DNA of 64,000 nt from Pseudomonas sp. MIACH (GCF_001269925.1 NZ_LHVO01000052.1:62001-126000); one strand, 5' to 3'. Numbered from the stretch's first letter, positions 43,863-53,418 are shown. Numbers and translations are program-made. The notes: generated by a model not told the origin, from the sequence alone.

Positions 43863-44612
43863 TCAAATCACCTTTGCTTCCAAACGAAGTTTATCAATCA
43901 GCGCCTTCACATCAGCGACCAGCACCCCACCTGCTCGCGCCATCGGTTCACGCACGCTGACTGTTTTGAGACGGGGTGCAAGATCGACTGAAAGCTCTGT
44001 CGCACTGAGGGTTTCCAGGGTTTTTTTCTTGGCTTTCATGATGTTGGGCAATGAGGCATAACGCGGGGTGTTGAGGCGCAGGTCGGTGGTGATGACCGCA
44101 GGCAGGGACAATGCCCGGATCTCCAAACCGCCATCCACCTCGCGGGTAACCACAACAGTGTCTGCCGACAGCTCAACGTTTGAAGCAAATGTCGCTTGTG
44201 GCCAGCCCAACAGCGCGGCGACCGCTTGGCCGGTCTGGCAGGCGTCATCGTCAATGGCCTGCTTGCCAAGAATCAACAGACTTGGCTGCTCACGTTCACA
44301 GATCGCTTTCAGCGCCTTGGCTACGCCCAGCGGCTGCACCTGAATGTCGGTTTGCACCAGAATCGCCCGGTCCGCTCCCAGGGCCAACCCGGTCCGCAGC
44401 ACGTCCTGACAAGCCTGGGTGCCGATGGAGACCAACACCACTTCGCTGGCGATACCGGCCTCCTTGAGCGCTACCGCTTCTTCCACGGCGATTTCATCGA
44501 AAGGGTTCATCGACATTTTTACGTTGCTCAGATCAATACCCGAACCATCAGGTTTGACGCGCGGTTTGGCGTTGTAATCGATAACCCTCTTGACGGCGAC
44601 CAGCACTTTCAT
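43863..44612 (-). CDS. etfB: Electron transfer flavoprotein, beta subunit
   Basis: 249 residues: MKVLVAVKRVIDYNAKPRVK, MNPFDEIAVEEAVALKE, LGKQAIDDDACQTG and a C-terminal arm that wraps the alpha subunit. First gene of the unit; operator site C, the most palindromic in the window, is just upstream. Confidence 0.95.
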   Translation of the reverse strand: MKVLVAVKRVIDYNAKPRVKPDGSGIDLSNVKMSMNPFDEIAVEEAVALKEAGIASEVVLVSIGTQACQDVLRTGLALGADRAILVQTDIQVQPLGVAKALKAICEREQPSLLILGKQAIDDDACQTGQAVAALLGWPQATFASNVELSADTVVVTREVDGGLEIRALSLPAVITTDLRLNTPRYASLPNIMKAKKKTLETLSATELSVDLAPRLKTVSVREPMARAGGVLVADVKALIDKLRLEAKVI

Positions 44613-44633
44613 AACGGACCTGCCCGATAACCT

Positions 44634-44663
44634 GAATGATGTTCAGTATACTGAACTTCGTTC
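44634..44663. promoter_or_regulatory. Doubled operator (site C) within a near-perfect palindrome
   Basis: GAATGATGTTC (44634-44644) and GAACTTCGTTC (44653-44663), centres 19 bp apart. With flanking CCT and AGG the whole stretch 44631-44666 reads almost the same on both strands, centred on GTATAC. On the minus strand CAGGTTATC follows, a possible -10 for etfB. Confidence 0.75.
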
Positions 44664-44694
44664 AGGTTATCTGTCAATCCTGAAAACGTCCGGC

Positions 44695-45705
44695 TCACAC
44701 GTCAGTGGTGACCATCATGGCCCAGCGGTTGATCCTGACCCACAGGGTGAGTCGGCTCGAGGCGAAGTTATGCATGTGAGCCATCGAGGGCACGACAAAC
44801 ACCGAAACGTCGCGGGCCTGGGCAAACGCGCTGGGTTCCAGCTGCGGATTCTGGCTGACATCCCGCTCCCCCATGGCCATCAGCACAGGAACCGTGATCA
44901 GGTTCGCCTCTTCACGAATAAATCCTTCAGACATCATCGCCACGGCGCAGGGCGGAACGGTCAGGCTGCCAAACGGAGGGGCTTTGAGTCGGATGGGGTA
45001 GCCACCGCTCATATCAGTCTCGAGGATGTCCCGAGGAACGTCTTCCCAGTGGAAGGGGTAGACGAAATCCACGACTTGCAGGCTTGATTGCTGCACAGAC
45101 AGCTCGGCTGGAGCGGCCTCGCGTCCTTGGTTGTGGGCGTCGATACCGCGCTTCACGTCCTCGGGATTACGCTGTGGCAATACCGTATGCAATGCGCTGT
45201 AGCCCAACGCCGCCACCGCATCAAAGGTCGCGTGCCGCCCTTGCATGATCAGCGTGATGCAGCCGCCCATCGATTGACCGATGCCCACCTTGCGCAGCAT
45301 TGGCAACGCTGCGTAGCCCTCGGTCAACGTACCGCTGCGCAATAGCTCGATCACTTGACGCACCGCGCTGTCATTCGCCGCTGCCAGGTGCTCGACGGTA
45401 TAGGTGCCGAGGTGCTCCGTGGAGCTGTCGCCAACGCCCAGATGATCGTAGGCAATGAAAATCACCCCCTGCCCGCAGTGATATTCAGCTTCGCTGTAGC
45501 CTGCGTGGCCGGCAAATGACATGTCGTAATAGTGACGCGTGTAGCCGCCACCCGGCGAGGCGAAGATAGCGACCGGCGGCTGGGTCAAGCGGTCGACATC
45601 CGGCAAATACACCGTCATCGCCACCCGATGCGGGCCTGGCAGGGGAATCACCGCACTGACATCGACGTGCATGTCCAAGCGTTTGCTGATAGAGGAAGCA
45701 CTCAT
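44695..45705 (-). CDS. Alpha/beta hydrolase
   Basis: 336 residues. Nucleophile elbow GIGQSMGG near 168; oxyanion region FASPGGGYTRHY near 50; a late Asp in MAMGERDVSQ and His in SMAHMHNF near 305. It may hydrolyse an ester, lactone or CoA thioester, or a C-C bond next to a ketone. Transcribed alone from the promoter with operator site D, and followed by the etfB promoter. Confidence 0.87.
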   Translation of the reverse strand: MSASSISKRLDMHVDVSAVIPLPGPHRVAMTVYLPDVDRLTQPPVAIFASPGGGYTRHYYDMSFAGHAGYSEAEYHCGQGVIFIAYDHLGVGDSSTEHLGTYTVEHLAAANDSAVRQVIELLRSGTLTEGYAALPMLRKVGIGQSMGGCITLIMQGRHATFDAVAALGYSALHTVLPQRNPEDVKRGIDAHNQGREAAPAELSVQQSSLQVVDFVYPFHWEDVPRDILETDMSGGYPIRLKAPPFGSLTVPPCAVAMMSEGFIREEANLITVPVLMAMGERDVSQNPQLEPSAFAQARDVSVFVVPSMAHMHNFASSRLTLWVRINRWAMMVTTDV

Positions 45706-45796
45706 AGATCACTCTCGTTTTTGTTGTGAGCATCAAGGATGGGGAGAGCACGTAGACTCGCGCCATACGTCGGCACTCCCCTGTGAGGAACTTACG

Positions 45797-45826
45797 GCAT
45801 GCGATTTATATTTGTAAACACCGTTC
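45797..45826. promoter_or_regulatory. Operator (site D)
   Basis: AAACACCGTTC (45816-45826) with a weak partner in the 19-bp register (45797-45807, GCATGCGATTT). Upstream of the alpha/beta hydrolase gene (minus strand). Confidence 0.5.
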
Positions 45827-45944
45827 ACAATAACTGAATAGTGTGGGAGGATGAGTGTGTTCGAGGCCTTATCGACACCAGCGCAGGTTGCGGTTGGAAC
45901 AGGTGCTGGACTTTCCAAGACACTGCTAACAGGCAGGTAAAGAC

Positions 45945-46109
45945 ATGAAAACAATAATAAGCACGTCTGTTTTGTTACTTTCGATCATGGTGTTTGCTGC
46001 CGCAGTGAATGAAATTCGCATCGCGAATCCTCAGGCGGCAATCAATAATTGCAAGATGAATCCCCTTCAGTGCGTGACACCCTCCGTGAGCTTTGCCTCA
46101 CTGCGTTGA
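45945..46109 (+). CDS. Possible small secreted or membrane-anchored protein
   Basis: 54 codons. The start MKTIISTSVLLLSIMVFAAA has a basic n-region and hydrophobic core like a Sec signal peptide; the remaining 34 residues contain two Cys (NNCKMNPLQCVTP). A modest AGG lies 12 bases upstream. No family recognised. Only short-ORF features support it; it may be chance or a remnant in an otherwise gene-free 500-base gap. Confidence 0.35.
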   Translation: MKTIISTSVLLLSIMVFAAAVNEIRIANPQAAINNCKMNPLQCVTPSVSFASLR

Positions 46110-46139
46110 GGCGTCGGCTGGCATCTGGGCTCATCTGTG

Positions 46140-46167
46140 CTCGCTCGCAGCCATTGCTGCGAGCGAG
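46140..46167. repeat. Perfect 12-bp inverted repeat
   Basis: CTCGCTCGCAGC (46140-46151) pairs with GCTGCGAGCGAG (46156-46167) around CATT. It lies downstream of the alpha/beta hydrolase gene that ends the long minus operon at 46207, so it may end that transcript. No T-run follows on either strand; a REP-like element is the alternative. Confidence 0.6.
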
Positions 46168-46206
46168 TATTCGACTGCCCAGCGATATCCAGCGCCGGGA
46201 TTCCCC

Positions 46207-47073
46207 TCAGGACAACAACGCCCTTAAAGTAATGATCAAGCCCAATGGCTGATCCAGCATCAAATGGTGATGCCCCTGCGGCATGACTACCGGTCCTCTG
46301 GCATTGGGCAGTCTCGCCAGGACTGCGCCAATACGTTCCGCACGGGCGCTACTGACTACCTGGCTAAGCTCACCACAGACGAAATCCAGGGGCACCTTGA
46401 TCTGTTGCAAGACAGACTCACCGTCGCGTTCAAATAGCGCGAACGGCAGGTCGGGATCGAACTTCCAGGTCCATCCTTGTTCGGTCTCACGCAACGAATG
46501 CCGTGCGATGTATTCACGCGCCCATTGATGGGCCGGCTGCTCAGGCATCAAACGAAAGCGCTGCATTGCGGTGGCGGCATCCGGATAGACATTGCCGCCG
46601 TATTGACGCTGCACAGGTGGCGTGTCGGTGTCGATAAACGCGACATAGCTGTCGACCACCACGGCGCGATGAATCAACTCGGGGCAGACCGAACACGCCC
46701 GAAGTACACGGGTACCGCCGTAGCTGTGGCCCACCAGGGTAGCGGTGCCCATATCGGCGTGTTCGATCACCGCTCGTAAGTCTTCGACGAACACTTCAGC
46801 GCTGTACTGTGTCCGCCAGGCGCTGTCGCCCATGCCGCTGAAGTCCAGGGCAAACACCCGATAGTTTTCGCGAAAAAACGGCGCGATAAAGTCCCACCAG
46901 TGCGCATGTCCACGGTAGCCATGGGCGAACAGCAACGCCGGTTTGTGCCGCTCCTCCTCGTTCCAGGCCAGGTAATGCACCGCGACGCCCTCGCTCGTAG
47001 CGAAATGAGAGCGTGCGGGACACCCGATAGCCTGGTCAAACCAGGCCGGTGTTTGCTCATTGAAGGTCGTCAT
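46207..47073 (-). CDS. Alpha/beta hydrolase
   Basis: 288 residues from the ATG at 47073, one base after the stop of the ACAD at 47075. HGYRGHAHWWD oxyanion region near 47, nucleophile elbow VGHSYGG near 110, late Asp/His with PQGHHHLMLD near 268. Of the C-C or ester hydrolase type (family resembles haloperoxidase and meta-cleavage hydrolases). Not closely like the hydrolase at 44695. Last gene of the fifteen-gene operon from 61807. Confidence 0.88.
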   Translation of the reverse strand: MTTFNEQTPAWFDQAIGCPARSHFATSEGVAVHYLAWNEEERHKPALLFAHGYRGHAHWWDFIAPFFRENYRVFALDFSGMGDSAWRTQYSAEVFVEDLRAVIEHADMGTATLVGHSYGGTRVLRACSVCPELIHRAVVVDSYVAFIDTDTPPVQRQYGGNVYPDAATAMQRFRLMPEQPAHQWAREYIARHSLRETEQGWTWKFDPDLPFALFERDGESVLQQIKVPLDFVCGELSQVVSSARAERIGAVLARLPNARGPVVMPQGHHHLMLDQPLGLIITLRALLS

Positions 47074-47074
47074 A

Positions 47075-48205
47075 TCACAGCAGTTCACTGTAGCGTTCGA
47101 CATGGTGATCAGCGTCTCCCCAGGTCATGTCGATGCAGGTCAGTCGCTTGAAATACCAACCCACCGCCAGTTCATCGGTCATGCCCATCCCGCCGTGCAA
47201 TTGCACCGCCTGTTGCCCGATGAGGCGCCCTGCCCGCCCGATCAAGGCTTTGGCAGCCGACACCGCCTTGCACCGTTCTACGGCCGGCCCGTCGAGGCAG
47301 GACGCCGCATACAGGGTGATTGAGCGGGACTGTTCGACATAGCCCAGCATGTCGGCAAGTCGGTGCTGAAGTGACTGAAAGCTGCCAATCGCCTTGCCAA
47401 ACTGCTTGCGGGTCTGCAGGTAGTCGACGGTCAGCTCGGTGAGTCTGGCCATGCAGCCCACGGCCTCGGCACACAGGGCAAAGAGCCCCCGATCAACCGC
47501 CCAATCCAGGTCGTCGAACCCCAGATCAACCCGGCCCATCAAGGCTTCAGCGTTGACATGAACATCGTTCAGTCTGATCTCGGCGACACGTTGACCATCG
47601 AGCCCGGAAAAGCCCCTGGTTTCAACACCAGCGGCTGTGGCGGGGACCAGGAACAGACTGATACCCTGCCGGTCGCGCTGCTGGCCAGAAGTGCGCGCAG
47701 AAACGATCAGCCAGTCGGCCGAATCACCATGGGCCACCACGGCTTTTTGCCCGTTAAGCACATATCCATTATGCGAACGCTTGGCGTCGGTCAACACATC
47801 ACTCAAATCGAAACGAGCCTGTGGCTCCAGTGCCGCCAGCGCTACGCGCAACGAGCCGGCCGCCAATTCGCCGAGCAAATCGCTTTTGAGTGCGTCAGTG
47901 GCCGATTTACCGATCAGCGCTGCACCGACCACGGCGGTGGGCAGGTACGGCTCAAGCAACAAACCCCGGCCAAACGCCTCCATGACCATCATGGTTTCTG
48001 CCGGACCGGCCGCCAGCCCGCCATAAACCTCGGCAACGTTCAACGCCAACAACCCGGTGTCGGCCAGCGCGGCCCAGTTTTGCGTCGACCAACCCTGTGC
48101 GGTCTGCGCCAGCGTGCGGCGGTTTTCAAATGCGTACTCGCGCTCAATGAAGCGGTTGACCAGGTCGGTCAGCATTCTTTGTTCTTCGTTCAGCGAAAAA
48201 TCCAT
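47075..48205 (-). CDS. Acyl-CoA dehydrogenase, partner subunit of pair 2
   Basis: 376 residues, MDFSLNEEQRMLTDLVNRFIEREY, paralogous to the products of 29185 and 53439. The helix-G position reads VDRGLFALCAEA without Glu at the base position, and the C-terminus HGGMGMTDELAVGWYFKR has no YEGT. It is thus a likely non-catalytic partner of the ACAD encoded at 48285, separated by about 80 bases. Confidence 0.9.
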   Translation of the reverse strand: MDFSLNEEQRMLTDLVNRFIEREYAFENRRTLAQTAQGWSTQNWAALADTGLLALNVAEVYGGLAAGPAETMMVMEAFGRGLLLEPYLPTAVVGAALIGKSATDALKSDLLGELAAGSLRVALAALEPQARFDLSDVLTDAKRSHNGYVLNGQKAVVAHGDSADWLIVSARTSGQQRDRQGISLFLVPATAAGVETRGFSGLDGQRVAEIRLNDVHVNAEALMGRVDLGFDDLDWAVDRGLFALCAEAVGCMARLTELTVDYLQTRKQFGKAIGSFQSLQHRLADMLGYVEQSRSITLYAASCLDGPAVERCKAVSAAKALIGRAGRLIGQQAVQLHGGMGMTDELAVGWYFKRLTCIDMTWGDADHHVERYSELL

Positions 48206-48284
48206 GGCAGTACCCTCATGGCCAACCCACCCGCACGCTCGTCATCCGGGCGTCGTTCAAGCGAATGGACCGATCCGTCGACAG

Positions 48285-49481
48285 TCAGAGACCAAGCGTC
48301 AACTTGGCGATAATGTTCTTCTGCACCTCGTTGGAGCCGCCATAGATCGAAATCTTGCGCCAATCGAGGTAGTGCGCCGCCAAGGCGTTGAGCAACTCGC
48401 CATTGGCCGTGTCGACCTGCGCATCGGCCTCCATCGCCTCGCTGGTGAACGGCACGGCGTAAGGGCCGGCACATTCCATGATGAGCTCGGTCAGGGTCTG
48501 CTGGATTTCAGATCCGCGCACCTTCAGCAATGAAGCTTCGATGCCTTTGCTTTGCTGCTTCTGTTCCTGGTCGATCAGCCGCAGTAAAGACCACTCATGG
48601 GCCAGCAACTCCATTTCGATACGTACTACTTTGTCGCGAAAGCGCACATCTTCGATCAGTGGTTTTCCGTGTTTGCTGACGCTGGCGGCAATTTCCTTCA
48701 GGCGCCGCATGAAGCGCTTGCAGTTACCCAACCCGGCAATATTGGTGCGTTCATGCCCCAGCAAATACTTGGCGATGTTCCAGCCTCGGTGTTCTTCGCC
48801 CACCAGATTCTCGACCGGGACCTTGACGTTATCGAAGAACACTTCGTTGACGTCATGGCCGCCATCCAGGGTTTTGATCGGGCGCACCTGGATGCCGGGG
48901 GTGTTCATTTCGATCAATAGAAACGAAATACCTTCCTGCTGGCGTCCCGACGCATCGGTACGCACCAGACAAAAAATCCAATTGGCCCATTGGGCAAACG
49001 AGGTCCAGATTTTTTGCCCGGTGACGCGATAAAAGTCACCCTCGCGTTCGGCCCGGCAGCTCAGTGACGACAGGTCCGAACCGGCTCCGGGCTCCGAATA
49101 GCCCTGACACCACCAGTCCTCCATGCTGAGAATGCGCGGCAGAAAGCGCTCTTGCTGAGCCGTAGTGCCAAACTTCTGCAGCACCGGCGCGACCATCGAT
49201 AGCCCGAACGGCATTTGTCTGGGCGCGCCGGCACAGAAACATTCTTCGTCGAATATATTGCGCTGGGCTGAGTTCCAGCCGGCACCACCGAAGGACTGCG
49301 GCCACGCTGGCGCGCCCCAGCCCTGGGCCGCGAGAATACGCTGCCAACGAACGTAGTCGTCGCGCACCGGGTGCTTGAAGTTGAGCACCCGGTCGCGAAT
49401 GTCAGTTGGAAGTTGGGTAGCAACGAATTCACGCACCTGCTGGCGGAAGGCTTGGTCTTCCGAGCTTTCACTTAGGTTCAT
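48285..49481 (-). CDS. Acyl-CoA dehydrogenase, catalytic subunit of pair 2
   Basis: 398 residues. WCQGYSEPGAGSDLSSL near 130, KYLLGHERTNIAG near 245 with the helix-G Glu, and the shared ending YGGSNEVQKNIIAKLTLGL. Oxidises an acyl-CoA to an enoyl-CoA, passing electrons to ETF. The start lies just before the MaoC stop at 49491. Confidence 0.91.
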   Translation of the reverse strand: MNLSESSEDQAFRQQVREFVATQLPTDIRDRVLNFKHPVRDDYVRWQRILAAQGWGAPAWPQSFGGAGWNSAQRNIFDEECFCAGAPRQMPFGLSMVAPVLQKFGTTAQQERFLPRILSMEDWWCQGYSEPGAGSDLSSLSCRAEREGDFYRVTGQKIWTSFAQWANWIFCLVRTDASGRQQEGISFLLIEMNTPGIQVRPIKTLDGGHDVNEVFFDNVKVPVENLVGEEHRGWNIAKYLLGHERTNIAGLGNCKRFMRRLKEIAASVSKHGKPLIEDVRFRDKVVRIEMELLAHEWSLLRLIDQEQKQQSKGIEASLLKVRGSEIQQTLTELIMECAGPYAVPFTSEAMEADAQVDTANGELLNALAAHYLDWRKISIYGGSNEVQKNIIAKLTLGL

Positions 49482-49490
49482 AGGCTTATC

Positions 49491-50360
49491 TCAACTCAGT
49501 ATGATCAGGCCGTTATTCAGCACGATTACATCGCGCGCATCGATCCGCGCGAGCAAGTGCCATCGACCGTTATCACCTTTCCAGAACTGAAAGCGCAGGG
49601 TCTCGCCGGGATAGACCGGTGCGGTAAACCGCGCGGCGACACGCTTGAGTCGACGGGCATCGCCCGCCGCCAGACAACTGATCGCCGCGAACGCCGCCAT
49701 GCCGTAAGTCGCCAGACCGTGCAGGATCGGTTTGCTGAAACCGGCTTTGGCCGCTATCTCCGGGTCCGCGTGCAGCGGATTGGAATCCCCCGACAAGCGA
49801 TAGATCAAGGCCGCCTGGGCCGGAGAGGTCAATTCGAACTCCGCATCCGGTGCGCGCTCAGGCACTCCTGGTAACCCCGCGGGGGGGGCGTCGGTCACGC
49901 CTGAAACTTCGCTGAAGCCACCGTCGCCACGTAAAAACGAGATTTGTCGGGTTTCGGCAATCCGTTCGCCACTGGCGGTATCGATGATGTCGCGCAGCAA
50001 CTCTACAATCGCGCCCTTACCCACGCCCTTGTCGCAGATCCGGCTGACCCGGGTGCGGCTGGTCACCGTGCCACTGGCTGGCATTGGTTTGAACAAGCGG
50101 GTGTCTTGCTCACCGTGAACCAGTTTGAGGTAGTCGATACCGGTCTCGGGATTGCGCATCCACGATTTTGGCCAGGCAATCGCTGCCGCCAGCGTCGGCA
50201 CAGCTTGCAGATCTTTTTCGTAGGTGAACCGCAACTGGTTGGCATCCATAGGATCGCCACCCACGCCCAGACCCAGTGCGTAGAGGATGCTGTCGCGCTC
50301 AGTCCAGGTCTGTGTGACGTCTTCTATGGGCCAGTGTTTGACTTTGTCGTAGTTCAGCAT
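49491..50360 (-). CDS. (R)-specific enoyl-CoA hydratase, MFE-2 hydratase-2 type
   Basis: 289 residues with two hot-dog domains. The C-terminal one has the hydratase-2 motif YRLSGDSNPLHADPEIA near 190 with the catalytic Asp and His, then GFSKPILHGLATYG. Hydrates trans-2-enoyl-CoA to the (3R)-hydroxyacyl-CoA. The next gene upstream (50409) encodes an SDR matching the dehydrogenase domain of the same peroxisomal multifunctional enzyme, so together they reproduce a split MFE-2. Confidence 0.93.
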   Translation of the reverse strand: MLNYDKVKHWPIEDVTQTWTERDSILYALGLGVGGDPMDANQLRFTYEKDLQAVPTLAAAIAWPKSWMRNPETGIDYLKLVHGEQDTRLFKPMPASGTVTSRTRVSRICDKGVGKGAIVELLRDIIDTASGERIAETRQISFLRGDGGFSEVSGVTDAPPAGLPGVPERAPDAEFELTSPAQAALIYRLSGDSNPLHADPEIAAKAGFSKPILHGLATYGMAAFAAISCLAAGDARRLKRVAARFTAPVYPGETLRFQFWKGDNGRWHLLARIDARDVIVLNNGLIILS

Positions 50361-50408
50361 GTTCGGGTCCTCAGGGTTTCCAGGCGCAGTGATGGGTTGA
50401 CCGACAGT

Positions 50409-51326
50409 TCAGATCGGGTCCCAGCTGTAGACTTCATGGGTCTGTTGCAACGGCAGGAAACTCGCGCGCAACGCCGGAATAGCGTGTTCGGCGACCGATT
50501 GCGCGGTCCAGCCAGCGTCGCGGTGGACTGAACGAACCACCCGTGGCTGGCTGACCAGCATGATTTCGTTGGAGCGCACATAGAAAATCTGACCCGAAAC
50601 ATCCTTGGCCGCATCACTCGCCAGGAACACCGCCAAGGGCGCCTGCTTGGAGGGGTGCATCATTTTTTCCATGCGTTCGGCTTGCAGCTTTTTCTCCGGA
50701 GTGTCGGTGGGGACCGCACCGATCATGCGGCTCCATGCGGCCGGCGAGATGCAGTTGGAACGTACGCCAAAGGCCGCCATGTCCAGCGCTATCGCCTTGG
50801 ACATACCCACGATACCCAGCTTGGCGGCGGCATAATTGACCTGGCCGACGTTACCCACCAGGCCGGTGTTGGAGGTCATGTGAATGTAAGAGCCGCCGTT
50901 TTGCTGGCGAAAGTGCGGTGCGGCAGCACGCGCCAGAAAAAACGAGCCGTTGAGATGGACGTTAAGCACCGCCAGCCATTCTTGCTCGTCCATCTTGTGG
51001 AACATCCGGTCACGCAGAATGCCCGCATTGTTAACCACCACATCAATACGCCCAAAGGTGTCCATGGCGGTCTGCACGATACGGTGCGCGGAATCCCATC
51101 CCGCAACGCTGTCGGTATTGGCCACGGCATCGCCCCCCAGCGCCTTGATCTCGTCGACCACTTTCTGCGCAGGCCCGGCATCCTGGCCCTCGCCGTGTAC
51201 GGAAGAACCGAGGTCATTCACCACCACACGGGCGCCTTCAGCCGCCATTTCCAGGGCGATGGCACGACCGATGCCATTGCCGGCGCCACTGACGACTACT
51301 ACCTTACCTTCCAGCATTGCACTCAT
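50409..51326 (-). CDS. (R)-3-hydroxyacyl-CoA dehydrogenase-type SDR
   Basis: 305 residues: SGAGNGIGRAIALEMA near 14, NNAG near 98, catalytic YAAAK near 160, C-terminal HEVYSWDPI. Paralogue of the SDR at 5282-6196, sharing the unusual tail. GAGGAC lies six bases before the start. Its neighbour at 49491 is a hydratase 2, which makes a (3R)-hydroxyacyl-CoA role likely. Confidence 0.9.
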   Translation of the reverse strand: MSAMLEGKVVVVSGAGNGIGRAIALEMAAEGARVVVNDLGSSVHGEGQDAGPAQKVVDEIKALGGDAVANTDSVAGWDSAHRIVQTAMDTFGRIDVVVNNAGILRDRMFHKMDEQEWLAVLNVHLNGSFFLARAAAPHFRQQNGGSYIHMTSNTGLVGNVGQVNYAAAKLGIVGMSKAIALDMAAFGVRSNCISPAAWSRMIGAVPTDTPEKKLQAERMEKMMHPSKQAPLAVFLASDAAKDVSGQIFYVRSNEIMLVSQPRVVRSVHRDAGWTAQSVAEHAIPALRASFLPLQQTHEVYSWDPI

Positions 51327-51417
51327 GTCTGCGTCCTCTTGTCATTATTTGAGCGCCGGGAGCAGTTCCCGCAACGCTATCGATAGCTTTCGTCTGGCCT
51401 GTAGCCCACGGGGGCGT

Positions 51418-52242
51418 TTACAGGTCGTCCGGGAATTCGGGTTTGCGTTTTTCCATGAAACTGGCGATGCCTTCCTTGTAGTCAGGGCCCTGATTGGCAA
51501 TCGGCATATCCAGCCCGGCGCTCATCACCGCTTCATGACAGGTCTGGAATGGCACTTCCCAGAGTTGCTGCTTCATCACTCGCATTGAACGAGGAGAACA
51601 GTTCTCAGCCAGATCCCGGGCATAGGCGTAGGTCTCTTCGACCAATCGATCTGCCGGGATCGCCCGGTTGACCATCCCCATGCGCTCGGCCTCACGCCCT
51701 TTGATCTTGCGGCCCGACAACAACAGGTCGAGGGCATGGGCATGGCCGACGTGACGCTCAAGAATCCACGCCATGCCGTATTCAGCCGTCAGCCCGCGAC
51801 GCGCGAAGGCGGTGGTGATGGTGGCGTCTTCAGCCACAAACCGGATGTCGCAGAACAGCGCGTGAATCAGCCCGATCCCGACCGTAGCGCCATTGAGCAT
51901 CGCAATCACCGGCTTCGGAATCGCCGGGTAGTAGGAACAGCGCGTCTGCCAATCCGGACGCTGGCGCATGTCGAACGGGCGCGGCAGCTTGGTCATCAAG
52001 CGGTTCGGGTCGCCGCCAAAGCTGTTGATGTCGCCGCCGGCACAGAAGGCCTTGCCCGCGCCGGTGAACACGATGACCCGCACGCCTTTATCCGCCCCGG
52101 CCTTTTGCATCGCGTCGTAGACGTCGGTAGCGACCGCGTCGTTCCAGGTATTGAGCTGATCGGGTCGGTTGAGGGTAATGGTCGCAATGCGATCCTTGAC
52201 CTCATACAGAATCGTTTCATAGCCAGAGGCTTCAACGCTCAT
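51418..52242 (-). CDS. Enoyl-CoA hydratase
   Basis: 274 residues. FCAGGDINSFGGD near 67, then IGLIHALFCDIRFVAEDATI and FARRGLTAEYGMAWILERHVG near 145-165, a common hydratase subgroup; C-terminus FMEKRKPEFPDDL. Third gene class of the beta-oxidation operon, between the SDR at 50409 and the ACAD at 52255. Confidence 0.9.
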   Translation of the reverse strand: MSVEASGYETILYEVKDRIATITLNRPDQLNTWNDAVATDVYDAMQKAGADKGVRVIVFTGAGKAFCAGGDINSFGGDPNRLMTKLPRPFDMRQRPDWQTRCSYYPAIPKPVIAMLNGATVGIGLIHALFCDIRFVAEDATITTAFARRGLTAEYGMAWILERHVGHAHALDLLLSGRKIKGREAERMGMVNRAIPADRLVEETYAYARDLAENCSPRSMRVMKQQLWEVPFQTCHEAVMSAGLDMPIANQGPDYKEGIASFMEKRKPEFPDDL

Positions 52243-52254
52243 GGGTGACTCCTG

Positions 52255-53418
52255 TCAGAAAGAACGTGGCAGGCCGAGGATGTGCTCGGCCACGTAGGAA
52301 AGGATCAAGTTGGTGGAGATGGGCGCAACCTGATACAGACGCGTCTCTCTGAATTTGCGCTCGACGTCATATTCACACGCGAAACCAAAGCCGCCATGGG
52401 TTTGCAGACAGGCATTGGCGGCTTTCCAGGACGAGGTCGCCGCCAGGTGCTTGGCCATGTTGGCTTCGGCGCCGCACGGTTGATGGCTATCAAACAGCGA
52501 GCAGGCCTGGTAGCGCATCAGGTCGGCGGCGCGAATGTCCATGTAGGCTTCGGCAATCGGGAACTGGATGCCCTGGTTCTTGCCGATCGGTCGGTCGAAC
52601 ACGATTCGCTCATTGGCATACCGCGTCGCGCGATCAACGAACCAGTAACCATCACCGATGCATTCGGCAGCAATCAATGCGCGTTCCGCGTTCAGGCCAT
52701 CAAGGATGTACTTGAACCCCATGCCCTCTTCGCCAATCAGGTTTTCTTCTGGAATCTCCAGGTTGTCGAAAAACAGCTCGTTGGTCTCGTGGTTGACCAT
52801 GTTCGGAATCGGCTGCACGGTCAGGCCGTTGCCAATGGCGCTGTGCAGGTCGACCAGAAAGCACGACAAGCCCTCGGACTTTTTCTTTACGTCAGCCAGC
52901 GGCGTGGTACGCGCCAGCAGAATCATCAGGTCCGAATGCTGTACCCGGGAGATCCAGACCTTCTGCCCGTTGACCACGTAGCGACCGTCTTTTTTGACGG
53001 CCATGGTTTTCATTTTGGTGGTGTCGGTACCCGTCGAAGGCTCGGTGACCGCCATGGACTGCAAGCGCAGTTCACCACTGGCGATTTTCGGCAGGTACAG
53101 CTGCTTTTGTGCTTCTGAGCCGTTACGCAGCAGGGTATTCATGTTGTACATCTGGCCGTGACAGAAACCGGAGTTGCCGCCATTGCGATTGATCTCTTCC
53201 ATGATCACCGACGCCTCGGTGAGTCCCAGACCCGAGCCGCCGTACTGCTCGGGGATCAGCGCGGCCATCCAGCCGGCGTGGGTCAACGCATCGACAAAGG
53301 CTTCCGGGTAAGACCGTTCATGGTCGATCTTGCGCCAGTACTCGTTCGGGTATTCGGCGCACAGGTCGCGCAAGGAGTCGCGCAGGTCACGGTACGGATC
53401 GTTGTTGGCGTGTTTCAT
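52255..53418 (-). CDS. Acyl-CoA dehydrogenase (single-type)
   Basis: 387 residues. MAVTEPSTGTDTTKMKT near 120, helix-G segment DGLNAERALIAAECIG near 248 with a Glu at the isovaleryl-CoA dehydrogenase base position, and C-terminal THGGFGFACEYDVERKFRE followed by YQVAPISTN, where other members have YEGT. The helix-G Glu is thus the likely base, which fits branched or bulky acyl-CoAs. Not part of a pair by sequence, although it is next to pair 3. Confidence 0.91.
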   Translation of the reverse strand: MKHANNDPYRDLRDSLRDLCAEYPNEYWRKIDHERSYPEAFVDALTHAGWMAALIPEQYGGSGLGLTEASVIMEEINRNGGNSGFCHGQMYNMNTLLRNGSEAQKQLYLPKIASGELRLQSMAVTEPSTGTDTTKMKTMAVKKDGRYVVNGQKVWISRVQHSDLMILLARTTPLADVKKKSEGLSCFLVDLHSAIGNGLTVQPIPNMVNHETNELFFDNLEIPEENLIGEEGMGFKYILDGLNAERALIAAECIGDGYWFVDRATRYANERIVFDRPIGKNQGIQFPIAEAYMDIRAADLMRYQACSLFDSHQPCGAEANMAKHLAATSSWKAANACLQTHGGFGFACEYDVERKFRETRLYQVAPISTNLILSYVAEHILGLPRSF

